This document shows positions 12,763 through 21,859 of a stretch of DNA of 62,889 nucleotides, one piece after another; position 1 is the stretch's first letter; every line of letters starts with the position of its first letter. The position numbers and the translations under genes are program-made. The stretch lies in the NCBI GenBank assembly GCA_946803715.1, contig CAMPET010000070.1:247496-310384 (forward strand), written 5' to 3'. This stretch comes from Beroe ovata (Eukaryota > Ctenophora > Nuda > Beroida > Beroidae). A model generated the notes under the pieces. The model saw nothing but the letters and a program-made list of their open reading frames with translations. It was not told where the DNA came from and did not search any database.

Positions 12763-13091
12763 ACCGGTGTTACACTGGTTTTGACAGCTTTTGGCTGGGC
12801 TCTGGATCGATACTGATTCAGTTTAACCGATGACTACGTTTTGTAGGACTGAATTATTGGTTGATTCACCCTCTTTTCGCTTTGATAAGAATACGCGGTT
12901 TTTGCGTCACGATTTTTGTAGGTATACATATTTATTGTGTTTGTTTGGGAGAATAAAGACTGAACCAATAGGTATTCGATATGAGATTGTCTTATTAACC
13001 AAAACTCTGTCAGATTGATGTTTGTAATATAATATGTGTCTCACATGAATGATGATTGATGAATTAGGTTTAGAGATGACCTTAACTGACA

Positions 13092-16000
13092 ATGGGTAAG
13101 AAGCAGAACCAGCACCAAAGAACTAAAGGAAATCTCCAGGTCAGCTGTAGAACGTGGTAACCAATCATTGTCAATTTCTCACCTTGAGGTTATCACCATT
13201 ACCAGTTCCATTTATTCAGTGATCATTGTTGCATGCAGGCTTCCTCCAGTTCGCGAGCAGCACAGCTCCTGCAGAGCAGGAATGCACCGATCACGCCGGT
13301 AGTGGGTTTTGCAAAGGACAATCACGCCGCTGAAAATGCGGCTAACGTCGACTCTATCCTGTCTACATCCTTCAGAAAACTTGGGAAGAAGGAATCTGTG
13401 ACAAAGCAGAAGGTTTAAATACTATCAAAATTCCATCCCATTTCATTCTTCTCTACATTGATTGATCATGTTACGAGTCGCACCATTTTCACTATGTTTA
13501 TCCTTACAGGCACTCGCAGAAATATTGGACTCAGTTTGTCAGGAGAATATAGGTGGCTGCCTTATACTGTGGGCTCGATTCTTCAGCAGGATATCCATTG
13601 TGAGTTTGCGTGATAGGATATATCGAACCGGTACCTGAACCGTACGGAGAATACTAACATATTATACCATTGTGCCGAGTTATAACTTGTCATGGTATAT
13701 CGCCGCATTGGTGCAGGATATCAGAACACTTACTCTACTGCATTGTCTAGGATAATGATAGAAAGATAAGGGAGCTATCACAGGATGTACACAGTAAAAT
13801 AGTTGGACTTTCCGGCCGCGAGCTAGCCCCTTTTCTCAACACAGTTATGGGTAGGAAAAATTGGGAATGCTGAATTTACTTTATACTTTTACTAGAAAAC
13901 CCGTCGGTTGGATGCGATGCTACGAATGGGATGTGAAGACTGGAGTTGAAATTGATATGAACGTTTGCACAACTGCACAATGCACTTCCAATTTCGTAAT
14001 TTTTTCCCTCATCATTTTCATCAATGTTAATAAGAAAAGAATGGACGATAACCCTTAATACACAGGCAGAGTCGCCACAAATCGTCGTCAACAGAAAGTT
14101 NCTTACTGCGAACACGGTTTAGCAAAGGTAACTTTGACTCTTTGAGTTTCAGATGTATTCATCTTTTCTGAAATTGATTTGGCAGTTGTCACTTGGAAAC
14201 CTTTTTCAGCATCTCAAGGACAGACTTGGCTCGAGTCCAAACACACTCTCCGATATGAAGATCACTGACCCCGTGGATGCCGAGGAAAAGTACTCCAGAG
14301 TCATCGGTGAGTGAATGATTGAGTAAGTGAGTAAGTGAGGGAGGGAGGGAGAGAGCATTAAGTACTTGAGTGAGTAAATGATCGTGTTGATCACTTGGTA
14401 TCAAAGATAAGGAGTTACCTATGGATTTTTCGCCACCAGGAAGTACTTTACGGATGTTTGCTTTCCTCCTACAAACGCATGATAAACTGGAAGCCATCAA
14501 CCTCTTGTTCCACGATAATATTCTGTGGAGTCTGGGCAGGTCTAAAGTTCTCCAGGTAAAATTCGACTGTTATTTCCTCGGATTGAGTGACAAGGATTTT
14601 ATTGTCAAGTAAATTCAATAAAATTGTGTTATGAAATAAAATTATAGGTATCCAAGTCATAAACTCTTCAAACTGATCAAACAAATCTTCTCAATGGAAC
14701 AGTCACGATATATTCATTTGCCACCCCTACTCCGCCGATTCTTGAAGTAATTCTTCACCTGTTTCACTGTTAGTCCGGTTTCCTTGGTGATCTCTGCAAT
14801 GTTATTCTGTCCCCTGTCTGCATAGGGTCCCCGCATGAAGAATTTGTCCAGTATTCTCCTCGTTTCACGACCGTACATGTTGTTACTCTTGAATGCAACA
14901 CTTGACAGCGAGGCCGGCAGTGGGTTTCTCGCCCTTATCCGATATTTCTGAGGTGGTGTCAGGGCTCTGTAGCCCCGTCCCGAACGCCACTTTTCGTAGT
15001 GGCACATGTACCACAGCTCCTGTAGTTTGGGGTGGTGGCACTTGTGGAAGGAGGTGAAGGTGAGGAAATCCTCCAGCTCGGCCAGCCTGTTCTGCTCGAA
15101 CATGTACAGTCCGTCTAGAACAGGGTTCTCCAGCATAACGCTGTCCTCTCCTCCAGCCCTGACTGTAGGGATGGTGAGACTCCGTTCTTCATAATCAGGA
15201 TATTGTGGCTGCGAGTCACCACGGAGTACATCCGGTCTCGGACCGCGGGATAGCTCGATAACAATCTCCGGGGGTCTGGGCTTAGGGGTGTAAAACTCGG
15301 ATGTACTGGTCGTCTGGGGTGTCGTGGTCGTAGGTATGGTTGTCTGGGGTGTATCAGCTTGTGATGCGCAGGGCGGTGGTGTGAAGGTCTGGGGTGTAGG
15401 GGTCGTAGGTGTGCTATTCTGTTTGCAGCAGCAGTCTTCAACCTCCTGTTTGATGACTGGATCACACGTGAACACGTCACTGTCTGCGTCACGGAGTGAC
15501 TCTGTCTTGATGTGGACCTTGGAGTCCATGTCAAGGAAATCGTCGTCTCTAGCTAAGGGAGACACAAACTCGGGGATGACCCCCTCTTCCATCGTCTCCT
15601 GTTTAATCCACATTTTGTCCTGATGTGTCCCACTAGTGCACTGCTGCGTGTTGAGTGGCGAATGTGCAGCTGCTGGAGTTTGTGACATGTCACGTGGTAC
15701 AAGATGTCGGGAGGAAGAAGTCGTGTATTTCACTGAGCAGAGATACAAATGTTCCATAACAAACACAAGCGAGAGAGAGATGAGGCGATGTGATCGTTCC
15801 TCACTCGTTCAGTACATTTTATACACAAAATGTGGAGCATAGCATGCATAGTATAGGGGGTGGGGAATGCGCAGATTGATTGCATGTTAGGTCCAATGTC
15901 ACAGCAGGGTAACTTGAGGACTGTCTGTGTGTCATGTACATATTGTGTGTATTTTATTCCGCTACATGAGTCACGTGATCACATACCTGTGTCACGTGAC

Positions 16001-19000
16001 ATTTCTCCATGATATGTGATGGGCTCTCATTGTGCACTAATTGTGTCACGTGATTCATAATGAGGAACGTATCCTATGATCAGGTGTTCTCTAATGATGT
16101 CTGTCATGACTGGACAGTTGGCAGTCAATCATTGGATACACATTTGACTCTACACCATGAATTGATTTGTCGAAATCCCAACATGTGATCAGCATTGAGA
16201 CATATACGCAGAAATTCCTGTATTTCCAGGTCCGGAAGCACATGTTCACGTTCATTTCCACTGTGAGTAAGGAGTCCACGTACAGCGAGCTGCCGGAAGT
16301 AGCGTACAAGATAGTGACACAGCAACTTAACACGTGCAAACTTGAGACAGTGGACGCGCAGTACGATGCACTCAAGACTGTGATGTCAAACAACCCGGTC
16401 AGTATTTCATTCCATTTCAATCTGATTTTACAATGAACACCCTCTAAAGTTAGATAAAAACTATGACATTTACCCTAGATTTAACTTAGCTTTATCAATG
16501 TGTATCTAGGTGTCGACCGTCGATTCCACCACTGATTCATTGTCAGTAAATCATTTGATTTGCTCTCAGGAGCGGTTTTGGAGCGCCGTATCCGTGTCAG
16601 ACGTCAGAGGACAGCTGCTAGACACGATAAAGAGCAAGGCTCTGCTCGGAGGAGTTTTACAGACAGTTATGTCACACATGCCTGTCATTGTGACAGTCTT
16701 CTACAACCATGTGAGACACAGATCTACCTATTTTCACACGATATTGAGGATGTTCACTCTCAGAATTGAATTGTGACCGACTACCTAACACTTTTTCAGT
16801 GGATAGTGAAGGGAACAAGTAATGCATGGTATGGAGATGTGCTGAACAATGCAGCCAAATGGTACTGCGTTCATTATTTCATTATTTCATTATTTCATTG
16901 GTTTTTGTTTATATATACTGATCGTAAGATCGAAATTTGGAATGTTTCTCAATAGGTAACGAGGAATTATTTCAGTCTATCACAGTGTAAATTGGAACAA
17001 GATAAAGTAACTATTGTCCGATTCATAGCAAGAGTGGCAGCTTCGATCAAATCAACATACAACAGCCAGCTTGTGCCTAATCCGTCGATTCACACAGTAA
17101 GCATGTAAACAATAGGTATTGTGACCTTGAAAATCATAGTAGGTGCTACTTGCTTCTTCTTGGAAATCACATACATCATTTTCATCGAGATTTCTTCCTC
17201 TCCCCCTCATGTTTTCCTTTTCAGGTTTGCTCAATGATCGCTAACCTGACCTCAAGCACCCTAACACCGAGCATTATTGACCCACTGGAGTCGTTCCTGA
17301 AACATCTGACCTATGACGTCATAACTTGTCGTGACGTCACCTCAGAAGAAGAGACTGAGATAACTCATCCCACCTCCATTTTCCTCTTACAAAGTGTGAA
17401 GAAAGGCGCCGATACCGAGATCACAAACACGCTGATCCTCATTAAGATGTTGCTGAATATTCGGCCCACGGACAGAAGTCTCATTCTCACTCACTTGGCG
17501 ATGCGATGTGAACAGAGTATAGGCTGGGGTGGGTTTGAGTATGCGAGTCGACTCCTTGCCGAGATACCAGGACTGTCGGACATGCTATTCGTGAAGGTGA
17601 CACGCGGTGACAACTCAGAGTTAGCTCTGATTAACCTGACAAACAGTCTGTTCATTCCACACTTCTCCAACACATCTTACAGGCCGTACCAGATTGAGAA
17701 TTTATCCAGCATTGTGATACGATTGCTGCCTCACGGCCACCCCCCGTATACCAACATTGTCCAGGCTTTGATCACCCAATCTTGTCACAGTTCATCCGCA
17801 TTCCTAACGTTCCTGAAGGAACAAGTCTGTCACCCGACTGTCCACATCCTCTCAGCAAAGTTTATGTGTGAGACATTTGACTCCCTGCCAGCGACACTGT
17901 CACCAGATCTGGGGGATATCATCACAAGTATGGTGGATGTTTCTGTTCATTTCCCGGAGGTAGCGGATCATTTTGTCTCGTTCATTCATTCCTCTGTCAC
18001 GTCATCACGTCGTGAGGACAAGTACCTCACTCTATTGAAATCCATCAAGTGGACACCTGTGTACGTGGACAGTATCAAGCTGATCATAGACAATATCACA
18101 ACTTACCAAGACATGGAATCGTATACCCCTGCGTTAAGAAACATGATGATAACAAATCCTCGCTTTGCTGGTGACGTCATCCAGAAAATGATAAAAACAG
18201 ACGGAATCACAGTCACTGAAATGGAGGTTCTCTTCAATAACATATTCGGATCGAACATAGCACTCGTTTTGGAATACTGCAACAAGCACCTGCCCATCCC
18301 TGCTATGGAAAATTCCGCCCTGATGGAGCTCTATGAAGAGTTCAGTGTTCTCAACGTGTCGGAACTGTGTTACGGGTCTGTGTGGAGTGATTGCGATCGG
18401 GTACTTCTCAAATCCACTCTCAACTACCTCAATCAATTCTCATTCGAGGAGCAACTATCAGATTACGTCTGTATGCACCTCTCTCGGATATTGGTCTTGG
18501 ATTTCCTGTTGAATAAGACAGAACAGGATCACTTGGTGAACAGACTGAGACAGAGAGCTCCCGACTCCATGCACGTTATACTGGCCGAGGTTATGAAGAA
18601 TCACGGGATGCTCGTTGTTTACATCTTGAATAATCTTGCGATCCACGACTTTGAGATACGATGGAATGAAATTGATGATGTGGTGTCACTTCCACTGGAA
18701 TCGCTGGTCGTTCTATCCGCCAATTTCCACCTCAACCTTACTGAAGTTCTCCGTAAGAAGGGAATCGATTCGTCCACCGATCTGTGTTACATGACGCATA
18801 CAGCGCGACATGCCGATCATAGAACGTTATCGGCTATTGTCAATTCCCTTTCGGAATTGTACTTGGGAGATATTGAATCGCTGACGCTGAAAGATCTAGC
18901 AATGATATGTCAGGCATTCTCCAATATTGCCCAATGTAACTCAGCAACTGACGAAAGTATGGAGTTTGTGCTCTGCTCAACTGCCACAATTATCCAAGCT

Positions 19001-20834
19001 GCACTTGACACAGTTGTTGACGCAAAGTTTGATTTGGAGGAACAATTCTTCTTTTCAGCCATGCTATCCTCATTCTCCTCTTTATACAACACACTCTTGT
19101 CCCTCACTCAGTCAGATATGTTTGATAGGTTTCGTGAGGATTGGGACCATTTCTTCGAGCCTGGAATACAGGATCTAGTTCTCCTTCTACACGACAGAAT
19201 ACTTTCTTCACCTCTGAAATGCACTGTTGAGTACCTCTCGCCCATTGTTACCCAAGCTCCACTGATTTCTGTGAAGAATTTCATGAAACAAGTTTTTAAG
19301 GACGAAAGCGAGATCACATTTGATCAATGTCTCCGTTATCTCATGGGCTTCTATGATCAGGGTGCAGCGAAAACTCGAACTGCACTATTCTCGTTACTAC
19401 TGCGATGTCAAACGCTATTTGAATTGGAAGCAGAAGTGAAGCTCGAATCGGACAGCGAAGATGCGCAATTTGACTCACCTCCGACGATATATCTAAATCT
19501 CCTGGAAGAGGTAGACTTGGTAAACTTTGCTACTGCCAAGGAGTATGAGGAGAGGTTGCTTAAAGCAACCCAGATTTGGATTCTTCTCTTGTTGTCGGAA
19601 GCAAAAGTGGCACCCGAAATTCTGAGGGAACATGTCGAGTTTTTGAGAAGCAAACAAATCCTTTCAGACTTTCTCGACAATCTGGTTTATCTGATCAGAT
19701 TTTCCAGCAAGAAATACAGTATAGTTCCTATGGATAAAATCTGTGATGAAGATGGTTTCGAGGCGCACAAATTGGCCAGTACATGCTTGATGGGCATTGC
19801 ATCAATATTCCCTGCCTTGTTGAGAAGTTGGTGGAAAAGATTGGACAAAGAAATGACTATTTCTGTTGAGAGATTCGTTAAGTCGTTCATTTCACCGACT
19901 TTGATCAAAGAGGAGACGAGCATAAGAACGAATCCTGATGATGAAACTCTCTTGGTAAGTATAAAACAAGCTCGGCAATGGAGTTGAGTCATTGTTAGTC
20001 GTAAATAAAGCGCGCGACACCTAACGTCAAATATGTTACTTGTACGTAGTGTAAAATGTTGTGTTAGCGCGCGTTTGTAGAATTGATGCTGATTCCTGTC
20101 AGCAATTAACTACGTCACTGATTCAAACGACACTTGTCCTAAAACGGCACTTGATAAAAGCGGATTCTCTCCAGATAAAAGCTCGCCCTGTTGTGAAAGA
20201 AGTGATAGCAACATACACAATGGATGATATAACAGCAGATCTCATCATCAATATCGCCAACAAGTGAGTCTTGGGAATTAGGGAATGGAATTTTTGGGAA
20301 TCACACGCTGCTATTTTAGATGAATGTGACACCATGAATGGGAGCGGCATTTTAAATCACCCCATTTCAGCCATCCACTGACACCCCCGACAGTGAGTTG
20401 TGAACGCCAAGTTGGGGTTCCGGTATCTGTTTGGCGTTCGTGGATGCTACAAATGACAAGCATGTTCCAAAATCAGAATTCATCCATAGTCCATGCGTTG
20501 GAACACTGGAGAACGAACATGGATAAACAATTCGAGGGATTGGAGAGTTGTATGATCTGCTTCTCAATGGTAAGAGGGGGGAAGGAGTGAGGCAAGGTTG
20601 GTGATATTGGCTATGACATGATGGGAAATTCACTTTTCTTTCTCTTAGGTGCAAGGCAAGAAGAAAGCACTACCTAAACCAAGCTGTAAAACCTGTAAGA
20701 AGAGTTTCCACAGTGCTTGTTTGTACAAGTGGTTTAGTACCAGTGGAAAGTCCACGTGTCCCATGTGTAGATCAGTGTTCCAGCACTCTACAGGGCTAAG
20801 AGCTAGACTGCAAGAGGAACCAGTGCACGAATGA
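13092..20834 (+). CDS. LTN1: Listerin E3 ligase of ribosome quality control
   Basis: Visible exons: 13092-13139, 13239-13412, 13510-13599, 13751-13850, (exon 5 tail) 14102-14127, 14210-14306, 14440-14555, 16230-16397, 16570-16710, 16800-16861, 16976-17096, the giant 17225-19954, 20103-20263, 20371-20569 and 20649-20834; about 1470 residues are visible. The start [16 protein letters not shown] and the SSRAAQLL block match the conserved listerin N-terminus. The middle is long helical HEAT-like sequence. The C-terminus has the RWD-like region and a RING of [22 protein letters not shown] and STCPMC type. Listerin binds 60S subunits with stalled nascent chains and ubiquitinates the chain together with NEMF. 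Exon 5 is cut by the N at 14101: only YCEHGLAK and its donor remain, and exon 4 ends in phase 1 with no matching acceptor. A SIX-like gene is nested antisense in the 14556-16229 intron. Confidence 0.93.
13888..14100 (-). mobile_element. Copy A of a CTAG-ended non-autonomous element
   Basis: The segment from the TACTAGAAAACCCGTC end at 13888 to the N at 14101 is the reverse complement of about 46215-46513. It shares the GATTTGTGGCGACTCTG region, a TTATTAACAT region and the terminal block CCGACGGGTTTTCTAGT. The 13888 copy lacks about 60 bp relative to the other. The CTAG followed by T at one end recalls a Helitron 3' terminus; I see no long terminal inverted repeats. It lies in an LTN1 intron beside the broken exon 5. 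Confidence 0.6.
14714..15766 (-). CDS. Divergent SIX-class homeobox protein, intronless
   Basis: A single open frame of 350 residues lies antisense within an LTN1 intron. The N-terminal 220 residues are low-complexity (Thr/Pro-rich at 118-165) with three psi-K-x-E sumoylation-type motifs: IKQE at 54, IKTE at 86 and IKQE at 105. Residues about 227-285 match the C-terminal part of a SIX domain ([14 protein letters not shown], then KYRIR and PLP); the usual N-terminal half of that domain is not evident. The homeodomain spans about 293-350 and ends almost directly at the stop. Its recognition helix reads [14 protein letters not shown]: Asn51 is kept, but Trp48, nearly invariant in homeodomains, is Tyr (residue 340). 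A DNA-binding transcription factor is likely. SIX assignment is good for the class; subfamily (Six1/2, 3/6, 4/5) cannot be given. The ATG chosen is the first in the frame; a second Met lies at residue 27. Confidence 0.85.
   Translation of the reverse strand: MFVMEHLYLCSVKYTTSSSRHLVPRDMSQTPAAAHSPLNTQQCTSGTHQDKMWIKQETMEEGVIPEFVSPLARDDDFLDMDSKVHIKTESLRDADSDVFTCDPVIKQEVEDCCCKQNSTPTTPTPQTFTPPPCASQADTPQTTIPTTTTPQTTSTSEFYTPKPRPPEIVIELSRGPRPDVLRGDSQPQYPDYEERSLTIPTVRAGGEDSVMLENPVLDGLYMFEQNRLAELEDFLTFTSFHKCHHPKLQELWYMCHYEKWRSGRGYRALTPPQKYRIRARNPLPASLSSVAFKSNNMYGRETRRILDKFFMRGPYADRGQNNIAEITKETGLTVKQVKNYFKNRRSRGGK
15972..16052. promoter_or_regulatory. Three CACGTG E-boxes upstream of the SIX-like gene
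   Basis: CACGTG occurs at 15972-15977, 15993-15998 and 16047-16052, 206 to 286 bp upstream of the SIX-like ATG. Each sits in a TCACGTGA or GTCACGTGAC context, the preferred site of bHLH-zipper factors (USF, MITF/TFE, MYC/MAX types). The first two are exactly 21 bp apart, two helical turns. A fourth CACGTG at 15691-15696 lies inside the coding start. Regulatory use is inferred from clustering alone. Confidence 0.45.
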
Positions 20835-21289
20835 CCGGGGACTTATGAAGTAGCACCTCATTTAGTTTCATTTTGTTTTTAATAAGAGGTTTTAAAAGTA
20901 GGATAGAGACGCTTTGGTTACCAAATGGGTTATAATGTGAAAAACAAGAGATTAACAAAAAGGAATATTCAAAGACTGGCTGTATCTTAAAATTGACAAA
21001 TGCACTTCTGAGAAAGATTTGTGCAATATTGCTATTCACACTTCAGCGTGAAGTTTCAATTCAAATACAAACCCCCTATTTCACTTCTTATTTAAACAAT
21101 TCTTGATCGGACTCAATTCCCTAGCTTATCTGATGACTGTTGTACGGTGGAAATGCAATTAATATGCCATCAGTTATATTCCTTATGATCAGTTATGATT
21201 CTGTTCCAATGAAAACTTGTCATTCTTGCAGTCGATAGCTTTAAAATGCTTTTCAAACTGACGGCACTTGCGCTCCTTGCTCACTAAAT
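20835..21289. other. Intergenic, no gene seen
   Basis: Short AT-rich spacer between the LTN1 stop and a minus-strand exon-like frame. Short open frames here look random. A TTTTAATAAGAG stretch near 20877 could be part of the LTN1 3' end, but there is no canonical AATAAA. Confidence 0.5.
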
Positions 21290-21645
21290 TCATCTGTTGT
21301 TCGTGTTAAGTGAACTGTTTAAAACTTCATCCTTTACCGGTGATGTATGATTACCACGGGTTGAATCACGGTGAATCACGGGAGGAGAACCAGTTTTAAC
21401 TTCTCCTTGAATCACACCACCTGACTGCTGATGTTTTGATAATTGTTCAACCTCGCGTTTCACGGACTGATCTGAGTTACTGCATGAGCCGTTCTCTGAC
21501 TCGGTGGTTTTGTTGGCTTCTAACACCTGGTTAAGAAGAGACACCAGCTTCGTCCCGTCGACCGGCTCCGATTTGACACCAACCGCATTCTGGTCCAGTT
21601 CCGGCACGAGCATGTGCAACAACGCACAGACCTGCGGACATTGAC
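21290..21645 (-). CDS. Orphan C-terminal exon with three SUMO-type motifs
   Basis: On the minus strand, a good acceptor (CTCCCGTCTCAACAG at about 21646-21660) opens a frame that begins near QCPQVCALLHMLVPELD and runs to a stop at 21290. The stretch is Ser/Glu/Lys-rich and contains three psi-K-x-E motifs (VKSE, VKRE, VKDE), a pattern common in transcription-factor tails. I do not recognise the family and cannot find the upstream exons: the region upstream on this strand is occupied by the receptor gene. It could be a real last exon of a gene interleaved with the receptor, or chance. The start is therefore only a splice boundary. Confidence 0.35.
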
Positions 21646-21859
21646 TGTTGAGACGGGAGAAAGAAAAAGTAAAAGTGGAAGTTTATCAAATTTTTCTCAA
21701 TTATGTTTGCAGAGTTCAAATGCTTACACGCGCGGTTCCTTTACATACTGTGAATGCAAGTGTGATTGCAAGGGGATCAAATTTCATCATTCAAAAAGAA
21801 AGTCATTTGACCAGTTTTAGTTTAGCTGTATTCTATATCGTTTTGTACCGTTCTTTGAT

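Noticed and set aside
15115-15534. 139-codon alternative frame within the SIX-like gene
   Set aside because: Arg/Pro/His-rich out-of-frame reading of the Thr/Pro repeats; no independent support.
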